Shown: positions 7,083 through 15,930, counted from the first letter of the stretch. The stretch: DNA of 64,000 nucleotides from Chitinophaga varians (GCF_014529945.1 NZ_JACVFB010000001.1:558001-622000); one strand, 5' to 3'. Notes: generated from the sequence alone by a model not told the origin. Numbers and translations are program-made.

Positions 7083-8783
7083 ATGATTAATCTGAATCTG
7101 AAGGCCGAAGCGGCCAATACGTACGATGCGATAGTAGTAGGCTCCGGTATCACCGGTGGCTGGGCAGCCAAAGAGCTGTGTGAAAAAGGCCTGAAGGTGC
7201 TGATGATAGAAAGGGGCCGTCAGCTGGAACATGTAAAAGATTATGAGACTGCTACCGCCGCACCGTGGGAAGTGCCCCATCGTGGCGTGCTGACGAATGA
7301 CCTGAAAAAAGAGCATTCCTACCTTATCCGGGAAAAAGTATATACGGAATTCAACCACAGTTACTGGATGAAAGACGGCGACAGTCCGTACACCGAAGAA
7401 AAACGGTTCGACTGGCAGCGCGCTGATATCGTAGGCGGCCGTTCCATCATGTGGGGCCGCGGTTCCCTGCGCCTCAGCGATCTGGATTTTGAAGCCAACA
7501 TCAAAGAAGGCATCGGCATCGACTGGCCGATACGATATAAAGACCTGGCGCCCTGGTATTCCCATGTGGAAGCGTTTGCCGGTATCAGCGGCCAGGCGGA
7601 AGGGCTGCCACATCTGCCGGACGGCGTGTTTCAGCCACCGATGGAGATGAACTGTTTTGAAAAACAGGTGAAAGGTAAGCTGGAAACGGCTTTTCCGGAA
7701 AGGCGCATGACTATCTTCCGCACGGCCAATCTCACACAGGCCATCGGTGACCGCAATAAGTGTCAGTACCGCGACCGCTGCTCCCGCGGGTGTCCATTCG
7801 GTGCCTATTTCAGCACACAGGCATCCACCTTGCCAGCCGCGGTGAAAACAGGCAACCTCACCTTGCTGACAGATTCGCTTGTCAACAGTATCATCTACGA
7901 CGAAAACAAAGGCAAAGCCACCGGCGTGCGTGTCATCGATAAACATACCAAAGAGATGACCGAGTACCACGCCCGGATCATCTTCCTCAACGCTTCGGCA
8001 CTGGCCAGCACCTTTGTGCTGCTCAATTCCACGTCTGGCCGTTTCCCGCAGGGACTGGGAAATGATAACGACGTATTGGGGCATTATCTCATGGACCATC
8101 ACTTCCATGCCGGCGCCAGCGGGATGTCGGAAGACTTTGCAGATAAATATTACCATGGTCAGCGTCCTGCCGGCTTTTATATCCCGCGCTTTGCCAATGT
8201 GGGAAAAGATAAAAGAGATTACCTGCGTGGTTTCGGGTACACCGGCTACAGCAGCCGCTCAGGATGGGCGAGGGGTATCGCCGAACTGGGCGTAGGCAAC
8301 GCCTTTAAAGATTATCTCTCCGAACCCGGCCCCTGGCAAATGGGACTGATGGGCTTCGGGGAATGCCTGCCCTACAAAGAGAATATGGTCAGCCTCGATC
8401 ACACCGTGAAAGACGCCTGGGGCCAGCCGGTGCTGAAGATCAACTGCGAATTCAAAGACAACGAAATGAAGATGCGTAAGGACATGGCCGGCGAAGCCGC
8501 CGCCATGCTGGAAGCTGCCGGACTGAAAAATGTGAAGTCGTTCGACCGTGAATCGTACCCCGGCATGGCCATCCATGAAATGGGGACCGCCCGGATGGGC
8601 AGAGACCCTAAAACATCTATGCTCAACGAATGGAATCAGGTACATGCCGTGAAAAACGTATTCGTGACCGATGGGGCCTGTATGACCTCTTCCGCCTGCC
8701 AGAACCCGAGCCTCACCTATATGGCACTTACCGCCAGGGCGGCCAACCACGCCGTGGAGGAACTGAAACGACAATCATTATAA
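7083..8783 (+). CDS. GMC-family FAD-dependent oxidoreductase
   Basis: 566 residues from MINLNLKAEAANTYDAIVVG; the upstream in-frame codons from 6990 are rejected because the FAD fold begins here. The Rossmann motif GSGITGG (residues 20-26) and a following VLMIERG strand bind FAD. The C-terminus has the GMC_oxred_C features HEMGTARMG (catalytic-base region) and a final FVTDGACMTSSACQNPSLT. A Cys-rich segment (NKCQYRDRCSRGCPFGAY) resembles those of gluconate/sorbitol dehydrogenase-type GMC proteins in Bacteroidota. Such proteins are usually encoded beside a small Tat-exported subunit 3, which is absent here. No signal peptide is evident. Substrate probably a sugar or alcohol; not determinable. 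Confidence 0.9.
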   Translation: MINLNLKAEAANTYDAIVVGSGITGGWAAKELCEKGLKVLMIERGRQLEHVKDYETATAAPWEVPHRGVLTNDLKKEHSYLIREKVYTEFNHSYWMKDGDSPYTEEKRFDWQRADIVGGRSIMWGRGSLRLSDLDFEANIKEGIGIDWPIRYKDLAPWYSHVEAFAGISGQAEGLPHLPDGVFQPPMEMNCFEKQVKGKLETAFPERRMTIFRTANLTQAIGDRNKCQYRDRCSRGCPFGAYFSTQASTLPAAVKTGNLTLLTDSLVNSIIYDENKGKATGVRVIDKHTKEMTEYHARIIFLNASALASTFVLLNSTSGRFPQGLGNDNDVLGHYLMDHHFHAGASGMSEDFADKYYHGQRPAGFYIPRFANVGKDKRDYLRGFGYTGYSSRSGWARGIAELGVGNAFKDYLSEPGPWQMGLMGFGECLPYKENMVSLDHTVKDAWGQPVLKINCEFKDNEMKMRKDMAGEAAAMLEAAGLKNVKSFDRESYPGMAIHEMGTARMGRDPKTSMLNEWNQVHAVKNVFVTDGACMTSSACQNPSLTYMALTARAANHAVEELKRQSL

Positions 8784-8815
8784 ATCTCTGGATATTTTCG
8801 GATATCCCCGGTTGT

Positions 8816-9015
8816 CCCACGGCTGAAGCCCTGGGCTACGATGTTATTCGGGTTCATTCGGTGGCATACGCCAAATTTTGGGGTCCTTTATTATCTATAG
8901 CGGCTAAGATGTGATTCAGGCCCGTTATTATTGGCAAATAAAATTGTCAGGTTCGTTCGCAGCCTGCATACTAAACAGCCTGAAACACAACGTAGCCCAG
9001 GGCTTCAGCCGTGGG
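8816..9015. repeat. REPIN-like palindromic element, copy 2 (intact inverted pair)
   Basis: The left palindrome CCCACGGCTGAAGCCCTGGG (8816-8835) is the exact reverse complement of the right one, CCCAGGGCTTCAGCCGTGGG (8996-9015). They stand 160 bp apart and face each other, each flanked on its inner side by CTACGaTG/CAaCGTAG. The right inner flank (AGGTTCGTTCGCAGCCTGCATAC...) matches copy 1. No protein-coding frame in the element is credible. It occupies most of the 306-bp gap between the GMC gene and the small membrane-protein gene. Confidence 0.8.
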
Positions 9016-9089
9016 ACGCTCGGGAATGGAAACAATTTCCCCGTTCCGCGGGGGGCATTAATCACACCAAAACAAATAATTCAACGTAT

Positions 9090-9311
9090 ATGCATCCTTA
9101 TTCTGAATGGACGGTAATATTGGTTTTTCTCGTTATTGAAGCTGCGCTGATCGTGAAATATGGCGGAAAGGTAGTGGAAACCTACCGTCAATACCGGGAA
9201 AACGAGGTTCGTGGCGTGGTGCTGGCCTTCAGGATCCTGCTCTTAATTTTGTTACTGACGGCGGCGGTGCTGTTGGACATCACGCTGTGGCCGGCAGGAA
9301 AGGAAGGCTAG
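9090..9311 (+). CDS. Small two-helix membrane protein, function unknown
   Basis: 73 residues from MHPYSEWTVILVFLVIEAAL. The open frame extends upstream to 8931, but that part is the REP element and is not protein-like. Two predicted membrane helices lie at about 8-24 and 46-64, separated by a charged loop (KYGGKVVETYRQYRENEVRG), and a short basic tail follows. No family recognised. It is flanked by REP-like palindromes on both sides, is co-directional with the histidine kinase gene after it, and has no obvious partner. Moderately confident that it is expressed. Confidence 0.55.
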   Translation: MHPYSEWTVILVFLVIEAALIVKYGGKVVETYRQYRENEVRGVVLAFRILLLILLLTAAVLLDITLWPAGKEG

Positions 9312-9369
9312 GGGCAGGCTGACGGAAAGGCTTCCTTTCAGGCGTTATCACCACATTTCAGTCCATAGT

Positions 9370-9389
9370 CCGGGGCATTAGCCCCGGGG
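9370..9389. repeat. Single REP-like palindrome
   Basis: CCGGGGCATTAGCCCCGGGG, the GC-richer variant of the repeat family, preceded by GTCCATAGT. It ends five bases before the -33 box of the following histidine kinase promoter and, being a strong hairpin, might also end transcripts from the small upstream gene, although no T-run follows. Confidence 0.55.
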
Positions 9390-9393
9390 CTGC

Positions 9394-9422
9394 TTGACAA
9401 CCCGATTTTCGCGGTATATTTG
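9394..9422 (+). promoter_or_regulatory. Strong Bacteroidota-type promoter of the histidine kinase gene
   Basis: TTG at 9394-9396, 18 bp, then TATATTTG at 9415-9422, a perfect TAnnTTTG box. The predicted transcription start is near 9429, right at the first usable ATG (9430), so the message is either leaderless or translated from a later ATG at 9514. Confidence 0.65.
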
Positions 9423-9429
9423 CAGTCCT

Positions 9430-10749
9430 ATGCATAAGGGTCCTTCTGGCTATCTATACCAACTTACACTGCGAACGTGGAATTACATCGTCAATGTTGG
9501 CGTAAGTCCGCTGATGCCCTTCATTGAGTCCAGGCGTACCAAATTATTGAACCTGCTCGCCATTCCCTGCATCCCTTTTATGCTGTTTTTTGCTGTCCTG
9601 AATTGTAGTCAGGGCCGCTATCTGTTGGCCCTCTTCAATCTGCTGACCAGTAGCATCAATGTGTTCGTATTATGGCTGCACTGGAAGCAGCGTTACCTCA
9701 GCGCCCGGCTGGTGGCGATTCTTTGCAGTGTGGTGATATATACGTTTACCGGGCTTTTCTTTCACAACGGGGCGGAATATTTTCTGCTCAATATCCTCAT
9801 CTGTTGTCTGCTGGTGTACGATAACAAATGGCTGAATGCCGGTCTGGGCCTGCTGATCATCAGTGCTTTCCTGCTGATAGTGCTGATGCCGCAACACTGG
9901 TACATGGCCGATCCGGTGCCGCGTACCCGCGTATGGGCCAATATAGCTACGTCCCTTGTTTTTATCGTGGTTGCCCTGAGTTTTTTTAAACATATTCAAT
10001 CAGATTACCAGCAGGAGATAGAGAAACAACGGGAGGCGCTGGCCACTATGAACAAAGACAAGGAAAAATTATTCTCCATTGTGGCGCATGATATCCGCAG
10101 TCCGCTGGCAACGCTGGAAATCCTGCTGGACATGTTCCGGAAGGGAGAGTATCCGGAAGATGAGATGGAAGAGGCCGCGGCTATCCTGCATAAAAAGATA
10201 TCGCAGCTGGGAGGCTCGCTGGACAACGTGTTGCGCTGGAGCTCCCGCAGCATGAAAGGTATCCAGGCACAGCCTGTAAATTTTTACCTCGGGCCGCTGG
10301 CCACCGAGGTATTGTATTTTTTTGAGATGACCATCCAGCAGAAAGGAATTAGGGTGGACACCAGCATCCCGGACGATCTGATGCTGTATGCAGATAAAGA
10401 CCAGGTGTCGGTGATACTGCGCAATTTCCTGAGCAATGCGCTCAAATTCAGTTATGCCGGCGGTGTCATAGAGCTGAAAGCACAGGTCGTGGGTGCACAG
10501 GTGGGCATCAGTATCACAGATCATGGCACCGGTATGCCAGCCACGCAGGTATTACAGCTGTTCTCCTACAACCAGAGCCCCGGCTACGGTACCAGCGGAG
10601 AGCGGGGGACAGGCCTCGGACTCATTCTCTGTAAAGAGTTCGCCCAACAGAACAACGGAACAATCGCGGTAGAAAGTCATGTCGACAAAGGCACGCGTTT
10701 CACCGTTTACCTGCCTGTGGGCATGACCGCTGCCAAAGAAGAACGATAA
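9430..10749 (+). CDS. Membrane-bound sensor histidine kinase
   Basis: 439 residues from the ATG at 9430; MPFIESRRTKLLNLL at 9514 is an alternative that fits the promoter better. Five or six hydrophobic helices form the sensor part (residues about 45-190), followed by a short coiled coil (QEIEKQREALATMNKDKEKL). HisKA carries the H-box SIVAHDIRSPLA. HATPase_c has the N-box NFLSNALKFS, the G1 box DHGTGM and the G2 box GERGTGLGLILCKEF. No receiver domain and no adjacent response regulator, so it is an orphan kinase. Its 3' end converges on the HxlR gene with a 4-bp gap. Confidence 0.88.
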   Translation: MHKGPSGYLYQLTLRTWNYIVNVGVSPLMPFIESRRTKLLNLLAIPCIPFMLFFAVLNCSQGRYLLALFNLLTSSINVFVLWLHWKQRYLSARLVAILCSVVIYTFTGLFFHNGAEYFLLNILICCLLVYDNKWLNAGLGLLIISAFLLIVLMPQHWYMADPVPRTRVWANIATSLVFIVVALSFFKHIQSDYQQEIEKQREALATMNKDKEKLFSIVAHDIRSPLATLEILLDMFRKGEYPEDEMEEAAAILHKKISQLGGSLDNVLRWSSRSMKGIQAQPVNFYLGPLATEVLYFFEMTIQQKGIRVDTSIPDDLMLYADKDQVSVILRNFLSNALKFSYAGGVIELKAQVVGAQVGISITDHGTGMPATQVLQLFSYNQSPGYGTSGERGTGLGLILCKEFAQQNNGTIAVESHVDKGTRFTVYLPVGMTAAKEER

Positions 10750-10753
10750 CCGC

Positions 10754-11197
10754 CTAAACAGCCTTTGCCAGCGTGCGGCGTCGCTGGATAACGGGTTTGT
10801 CTTTTATCTCCACGCTTTCACCGTCTGTCAGCATACTTTTCTTTTTGCTCTCCATCAGTTGACGGAAAGTCTCCATGTATTCTCCGCCCCATGCTTCCAT
10901 CGCTGCTACCACGGGTAACATCGATTCACCAAAGGGCGTCAGGAAATATTCTACTTTCGGAGGCATCTCCGGATAAATCACTCTTTTGATAATGCCGTGA
11001 AACTCCAGTTCCCGCAGCTGGAGGTCCAGCACCCGGCGGCTGGCAGAAGGGATGGCCCGTTGCAGGTCAGCAGGTCTCCTGACATCGTTGTTGATCAGAT
11101 AGATCAGATAGGATTTCCATTTGCCGCCGATGATTTCCATCAGCACGGCCATGCCACAGCTAAAGTTTTTAGGAATCTTCTTTTCGTACATCGTCAT
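10754..11197 (-). CDS. HxlR-family transcriptional regulator
   Basis: 147 residues; the ATG at 11197 or that at 11191 could be used. Winged helix-turn-helix of the HxlR type: CGMAVLMEIIGGKWKSYLIY near the start with the conserved Cys (redox or electrophile sensing in some members), RRPADLQRAIPSASRRVLDL and LRELEFHGIIKRVIYPEMP, ending with a YFLTPFGESMLPVV segment. The tail after about residue 115 is lysine-rich and probably disordered. It is divergent from an SDR gene, the usual arrangement in which the regulator controls the reductase. Confidence 0.9.
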   Translation of the reverse strand: MTMYEKKIPKNFSCGMAVLMEIIGGKWKSYLIYLINNDVRRPADLQRAIPSASRRVLDLQLRELEFHGIIKRVIYPEMPPKVEYFLTPFGESMLPVVAAMEAWGGEYMETFRQLMESKKKSMLTDGESVEIKDKPVIQRRRTLAKAV

Positions 11198-11214
11198 CCG
11201 TTTTTATACACTGA

Positions 11215-11222
11215 CAAATTTA
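11215..11222 (-). promoter_or_regulatory. -7 box of the HxlR gene
   Basis: On the minus strand TAAATTTG, an exact TAnnTTTG, 17 bp before the ATG at 11197. A -33 element at the normal spacing is not clear, as would fit a regulated promoter. Confidence 0.45.
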
Positions 11223-11382
11223 TCCCTATTTCCACAAACGGGGAATACGGAAAAAATTATCCGTATCCGAAGATAATTGCCATTCTTGACTCTTCCACTT
11301 AATCGGCGTCACTTTGTGTTGTCAAAAAAACGAACGACAAGCACATTCAAAGCAAATCAATTTAACAAAAAAACAAAGTAAG

Positions 11383-12159
11383 ATGAAACAAGGAAAATAC
11401 GAAGGAAAGAAGGCAGTGGTGACCGGAGGAACACATGGTATCGGACTGGCCACCGTGAAAATGTTGCTGGAAGAAGGGGCCACCGTATTGCTGACAGGCC
11501 GTAATCCGGCTAATGTGGAAGCTGCCCGCCAGACGCTGGGCGACAGGGCCCACGCTGTTGTCTCTGATGCCGCCAGTATCGCGGATATCAAAGAGCTGCA
11601 CGCCATCGCCGCGCAGAAGCTCGGTGATATCGACCTGCTGTATATCAATGTGGGTATTTCCTCCCTGACGATGTTGGACTCCGTGACGCCGGAGGCTTAT
11701 GATCAGGCGTTTGCCATCAACGCCCGCGGCAGCTTTTTCACCGTACAGCAGCTGGTGCCACTGATCAACCTCGGCGGCGCGATTGTTTTCACCACCTCTG
11801 TGGCCGACGAATCGGGATATGCCGGTATGAGCGTGTATGCCGGTACCAAAGCCGCCGTGCGCGCTTTCGCCAAAAACTTTGCCGCGGAACTGCTGCCTAA
11901 CGGTATCCGGGTGAATGCTGTCAGCCCCGGCTTCATCGATACGCCGACCATGGGGGTGACCGACGCCACCGAAGAAGAAAGGGCCGCCTTCCGGAAAGTG
12001 GGGGATATCCTCACCCCGATGGGCCGCCACGGCTCCCCGGAAGAAGTGGCCAAAGCCGTGCTCTTCCTCGCTTTCGACGCCACCTTCACCACCGGCGAAG
12101 AGCTGCTGGTAGACGGCGGCATCGGTCAGCGGCTCACGCCGGCTGAGAAGCTGGCCTGA
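11383..12159 (+). CDS. Short-chain dehydrogenase/reductase (SDR)
   Basis: 258 residues from [20 protein letters not shown], after an A-rich leader (AACAAAGTAAG). Classical SDR: cofactor motif TGGTHGIG, structural motif replaced by INVGIS, catalytic Ser in [14 protein letters not shown] (Tyr and Lys), then SPGFIDTP. Arg/Asn after the second strand ([10 protein letters not shown]) suggests NADP(H). Substrate unknown. The promoter candidate is TTG (11286-11288), 20 bp, TCACTTTG (11309-11316). It is divergent from the HxlR regulator, which probably represses it, and followed by a terminator at 12202. Confidence 0.9.
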   Translation: MKQGKYEGKKAVVTGGTHGIGLATVKMLLEEGATVLLTGRNPANVEAARQTLGDRAHAVVSDAASIADIKELHAIAAQKLGDIDLLYINVGISSLTMLDSVTPEAYDQAFAINARGSFFTVQQLVPLINLGGAIVFTTSVADESGYAGMSVYAGTKAAVRAFAKNFAAELLPNGIRVNAVSPGFIDTPTMGVTDATEEERAAFRKVGDILTPMGRHGSPEEVAKAVLFLAFDATFTTGEELLVDGGIGQRLTPAEKLA

Positions 12160-12201
12160 CGGCTCAGGGTCTTTTTTCCTCAACTCAAAGGAAATTCGTT
12201 T

Positions 12202-12228
12202 GCAGTAGCGCTCCGCTACTGCATTTTT
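12202..12228 (+). terminator. Intrinsic terminator after the SDR gene
   Basis: GCAGTAGC (12202-12209) pairs perfectly with GCTACTGC (12215-12222) around a GCTCC loop and is followed by ATTTTTG. It lies 42 bp after the SDR stop codon and separates it from the next operon. Confidence 0.8.
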
Positions 12229-12291
12229 GTGTCCGGTAACAGAAGCAAAAGATAATGGGGGCTGTTTTGATGACTTAAAGCCAACAATCAT

Positions 12292-13092
12292 ATGATGAAA
12301 CCTACTAAGTACACCATGATAACAGGAGCCAGTTCAGGATTGGGGAAGGAGTTTGCCCGGCAGTGTGCCGCTATGGGCAGAAACCTGATCCTCATGGCAT
12401 TGCCGGGAGGGAATATGTTCTCCCTGGCCGAAAGCCTGGAACTGGAATATGAAGTGGACGTGCGTTTTTTTGAGTTCGACATGACCAATACCGCTTTATT
12501 GCAACAGACCCTGGGGGAAGTGATGTCACAGTACCAGGTGGATTTCCTGATCAACAATGCCGGGATCGGCGGCACATCGGCCATTACAGACACTTCACTG
12601 GAACGGATCGACAGTATTATTCAGCTCAACATCCGTAGTACGGTGATCGTTACCCGGATGTTGATACCGCACCTGCTGCAACATAAAGAGAGTTATATCA
12701 TGAATATCGCGAGCATGGCGGCATTCACGCCTATCGCCTACAAAACGGTATACCCGGCCTCGAAGGCTTTCATCTCTTCCTTCTTTCTGGGATTGCGGGA
12801 AGAGCTGTCCGGCACCGGGTTGTTTGTCAGCGTGGTATACCCCGGGCCCATCATGACCAATTCACATACTTCCCGCCGTATCATCGGGCAGGGCTTTAAA
12901 GGTAAAATGGGACTGCTGAATACTTCGGAGATAGCAGCCATCGCGCTGAAAGGGACGTTCAGCAAATGCCGGGTGATCATCCCCGGACTGATGAACCGGA
13001 TCAATCATACCCTGATGCAGTTGCTGCCTTTGTCCTTCAAGCTGAAACTGGTGTCAAGGGAAGTGAAAAAGGAAATACAATTTACCATCTGA
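12292..13092 (+). CDS. Short-chain dehydrogenase, first gene of the SDR-epimerase-LytS-LytTR operon
   Basis: 266 residues; the second Met (12295) is an equally good start. SDR motifs: TGASSGLG, NNAGIGG, IASMAAF, YPASK (Tyr-Lys) and VYPGPIMTN. It resembles the DltE/YqjQ-like SDR group by the LREEL...VSVVYPGP segment. The C-terminus has a hydrophobic stretch (LMQLLPLSFKLKL) that may sit on the membrane. The stop is eight bases before the next gene, and the four genes to 15930 read as one unit. Substrate unknown; acyl or lipid substrates are common in this group, but that is inference. Confidence 0.85.
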   Translation: MMKPTKYTMITGASSGLGKEFARQCAAMGRNLILMALPGGNMFSLAESLELEYEVDVRFFEFDMTNTALLQQTLGEVMSQYQVDFLINNAGIGGTSAITDTSLERIDSIIQLNIRSTVIVTRMLIPHLLQHKESYIMNIASMAAFTPIAYKTVYPASKAFISSFFLGLREELSGTGLFVSVVYPGPIMTNSHTSRRIIGQGFKGKMGLLNTSEIAAIALKGTFSKCRVIIPGLMNRINHTLMQLLPLSFKLKLVSREVKKEIQFTI

Positions 13093-13100
13093 GCAAATAC

Positions 13101-14087
13101 ATGAAGACAGTACTAGTGACAGGCGCCAATGGTTTCCTTGGCTCCAACCTTACCCGGGAACTGTTCCGGCAGGGATACGACATCAAGGCGATGATCAGGC
13201 CTACGGCCGATCTGAAAGGTATTGCCGATATTCCCTGCGAAGTGCATTACGGGCATATCGATAACCCGGATGATGTGATGGCGGCGGTAGCCGGTTGCAG
13301 CATCGTGGTGCATGCGGCCTGTATCACCGATCAGTGGGACATTCCCTTTGAGGAATACGAGCGGATCAATTACACCAGTACGCGTTACATCGTGGAAGCC
13401 TGCATCCGGCACAAGGCGGAACGGTTCATTTATGTGAGCACCGCCAATACCATCGGGCCTGGCAGCAGAATACATCCGGGCAGTGAGCTGAACGGCTTCA
13501 CCCTGTTCAACGCCAATTCGGGGTATATCAATACCAAATACCTCGCGCAGCAATATGTGCTGGAACAGGTGGCGGCATCGCGCCTGCCGGCGGTGGTGGT
13601 CAATCCCACGTTTATGCTCGGTCCCTGCGATGTAAAGCCCAGCTCCGGCAAATTGTTGTTGTACGGTCTGGGTAAGAAAGTGCTTTTTTATCCCCCCGGG
13701 GGAAAAAATTTCGTGCACATACAGGATGTGTGCAGGGGAATCATCAATGCGATCATCTATGGTAAAACGGGCGACTGTTACCTGTTGGCCGGCCACAATC
13801 TCAGTTACCGGGAGTTTTTTGCACTGGTCAACAGGGTGGCGGGCGAAAAGAAACTGATGGTACGTATTCCTAAGGTGGTGCTCAAAATAGGCGGTATGGC
13901 GGGCTCGCTGTTGCAGCGGTTCACCCGGTTTCACAGCAAGCTGAATTATACCTCGGCGTATCTGTTGTGCATCGACAACTATTATTCAGGGAAAAAATCA
14001 GAACGGGAGCTACAGGTGAGGTATACGCCGATTGAAGATGCGGTCAGCGGCGCATTTAACTGGTTCCGGGAAAATAACTATTTTTAG
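13101..14087 (+). CDS. NAD-dependent epimerase/dehydratase family protein
   Basis: 328 residues from MKTVLVTGANGFLGSNLTRE; the frame is open back to 12966, but that part overlaps the upstream SDR gene. Extended SDR: the TGANGFLG cofactor loop, a VHAACITD strand, a FIYVSTANT catalytic strand, and Tyr-Lys in GYINTKYLAQQ (Tyr-x-x-x-Lys as Y-I-N-T-K). The family includes 3-beta-hydroxysteroid dehydrogenase-like and dihydroflavonol reductase-like enzymes; the FVHIQDVCRGI and YLLAGHNLSYREF segments fit the latter. Cytoplasmic or peripheral. It follows the SDR gene after 8 bp and precedes the LytS-like kinase by 14 bp. Confidence 0.88.
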   Translation: MKTVLVTGANGFLGSNLTRELFRQGYDIKAMIRPTADLKGIADIPCEVHYGHIDNPDDVMAAVAGCSIVVHAACITDQWDIPFEEYERINYTSTRYIVEACIRHKAERFIYVSTANTIGPGSRIHPGSELNGFTLFNANSGYINTKYLAQQYVLEQVAASRLPAVVVNPTFMLGPCDVKPSSGKLLLYGLGKKVLFYPPGGKNFVHIQDVCRGIINAIIYGKTGDCYLLAGHNLSYREFFALVNRVAGEKKLMVRIPKVVLKIGGMAGSLLQRFTRFHSKLNYTSAYLLCIDNYYSGKKSERELQVRYTPIEDAVSGAFNWFRENNYF

Positions 14088-14101
14088 GAGTAAGGTATAC
14101 T

Positions 14102-15178
14102 ATGAACTTCCAGGAAAACGAACCTTTATTCTCCAGCAAACTGTTCCTGTATCTGTCCAGGATACTGGTATTATTCACTTTCAGCATCATCTTCAAATCT
14201 TTCGATCACACCTTTGTGAACGATTTGCGGGTAATGGATGTGAGAGGATGGACTTTCAGTGTGGTATATGTGATTTTCGGGCTGATCGTCTGGGAAGGGG
14301 CGGTATGGCTGGCCCGTATCCTGGAAAAGCGGATAGGAGGCGGCAGCGCTTCCCGGAGGCTGACCATCCTGTGCTGCGCGCTGATATTGTATGGTATGCT
14401 GGCAGCCGTTGGTTTCGGGTTCCTCTATGCCATCACCGACATCGTCCTGTTTCACCGTTATGAGGCCTGGCAGAGTTTTAAGCGACTGAGTTATGATCTC
14501 AACTTCGGTATCTTCATGTTCTACCTGCTGATACTGACGTTTAACGGAATTATCTATTATTACACCGCCTGGAAGGAATACCAGGTGCAGGCGGAGCGAC
14601 TGAAACGCGAAAACATCCAGGCGCGCTATGATGCGCTGCGTAACCAGATAGACCCGCATTTCTTCTTCAATTCGCTCAGTGTGCTGACCAATCTGGTATA
14701 TAAAAGCCCGGACCTGTCGGCCGACTATATCACGCAGCTGGCCAAGACCTATCGTTATATTCTGGACAAAAAGTTTGAGAACCTGGTCACTATACAAACG
14801 GAACTGGACTTTCTGGAGTCGTATCTCTTTCTGATGCGGATACGGCATCAGCAGAGCATACAGTTCGGGATCGATATAGAAGAGAAAATACGTAGCAAAG
14901 GGATGATACCGCCGGTATCGCTGCAGCTGCTGATCGAAAATGCGATCAAACATAACCGCTTTTCTTCCGCCGATCCGCTGGTGATCACCGTAAAACATGA
15001 AGACGGATGCCTGGTCGTATCTAATCATATCCGCCGCAAAGCCAGCACAGAGATTTCATCCGGGATAGGGCTGGAGAACATACAGAAACGTTACGCGCTG
15101 ATCAGCGAACAGGGAATTGAAGTGTTACAGGTGAACGATATGTTTATTGTAAAAATTCCGATTATAACTGCCACATGA
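14102..15178 (+). CDS. LytS-type sensor histidine kinase
   Basis: 358 residues. Four hydrophobic helices (about 14-32, 50-70, 88-112, 133-155), then a linker helix rich in Glu and Arg (EYQVQAERLKRENIQARYDAL), then the His_kinase domain with NQIDPHFFFNSL (phospho-acceptor His186). A divergent ATPase domain follows, with the N-box LQLLIENAIKHN and a GIGLENIQKRY glycine box. This is the standard partner of LytTR response regulators in Bacteroidota, and its last four bases overlap the regulator gene. Its co-transcription with two dehydrogenase genes suggests that it senses or controls the product of that pathway (inference). Confidence 0.92.
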   Translation: MNFQENEPLFSSKLFLYLSRILVLFTFSIIFKSFDHTFVNDLRVMDVRGWTFSVVYVIFGLIVWEGAVWLARILEKRIGGGSASRRLTILCCALILYGMLAAVGFGFLYAITDIVLFHRYEAWQSFKRLSYDLNFGIFMFYLLILTFNGIIYYYTAWKEYQVQAERLKRENIQARYDALRNQIDPHFFFNSLSVLTNLVYKSPDLSADYITQLAKTYRYILDKKFENLVTIQTELDFLESYLFLMRIRHQQSIQFGIDIEEKIRSKGMIPPVSLQLLIENAIKHNRFSSADPLVITVKHEDGCLVVSNHIRRKASTEISSGIGLENIQKRYALISEQGIEVLQVNDMFIVKIPIITAT

Positions 15179-15930
15179 AGATAGTCATATTTGAAGATGA
15201 GATGCATAATGCCGAACGCCTGATACAACTGTTACGCCAATACGATCCGCGAATAGAAGTAGTAGCCGTGATAGAATCCGTTGCAGAAGGTATCAAATGG
15301 CTGGAGCAGGGTATCGCCGCAGACCTGATGATGATGGACATCCAGCTGTCGGACGGCAATTGCTTTGAGATGTTCAGTCAGGTGAAAGTGACAACGCCTA
15401 TTATCTTCACTACCGCCTACGATGGTTTTGCCTTACAGGCTTTTAAGGTGAACAGCATCGACTATCTGATGAAGCCGATAGATACAGAGGAGCTGAAACG
15501 GGCGTTGCAGAAGTATGAACATTTCCGGCCTTCCGCCGCTACCGCCATCAGCATAGACAAGCTTGCCGAAGAGTTCATGAAACGTAACAGTACCCGCTTT
15601 ATCGGTAAGATCAACAATCAGCTGGTATATGTGAAAGCGCAGGACATCGCTTACCTGCATTTCTCCAAAGGAATGACAGTGGCCACTACGGCCACGAACC
15701 AACGTTTTCCGCTGGACTATTCACTGGACCAGATAGAGAAGATGCTGGACCGCAACGTGTTTTTCCGGATTAACCGGCAGTTTATTATTCATATTGATGC
15801 CATCAAAAAAATAACGACCTATTACAATAGCAGATTAATTCTTCAATTAGCGCCTTATGTTGATACTGATGTTATTATTAGCCGTGAGAGGGTGGCGGAA
15901 TTCAAGAACTGGCTTGAAGGCAAAAGCTAA
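15175..15930 (+). CDS. LytTR-family response regulator
   Basis: 251 residues. Receiver domain with acidic pocket FEDE near residues 6-9, phospho-acceptor Asp55 in LMMMDIQLSDG, a switch Thr in IIFTTAYDGFAL and the conserved Lys in YLMKPI. A linker is followed by a LytTR DNA-binding domain from about residue 140 (FIGKINNQLVYVKAQDIAYL, ...FPLDYSLDQIEKML, ...FFRINRQFIIHIDAI). The ATG overlaps the kinase stop as ATGA, so the two are translationally coupled. LytTR proteins bind paired direct repeats; candidate sites upstream of 12292 were not obvious. Confidence 0.93.
   Translation: MKIVIFEDEMHNAERLIQLLRQYDPRIEVVAVIESVAEGIKWLEQGIAADLMMMDIQLSDGNCFEMFSQVKVTTPIIFTTAYDGFALQAFKVNSIDYLMKPIDTEELKRALQKYEHFRPSAATAISIDKLAEEFMKRNSTRFIGKINNQLVYVKAQDIAYLHFSKGMTVATTATNQRFPLDYSLDQIEKMLDRNVFFRINRQFIIHIDAIKKITTYYNSRLILQLAPYVDTDVIISRERVAEFKNWLEGKS

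Noticed and set aside
7029..8156. 375-codon open frame antisense to the GMC oxidoreductase
   Set aside because: The GMC frame carries clear FAD and catalytic motifs; the antisense frame is His/Gln-rich, without domains, as expected for a codon-phase shadow.
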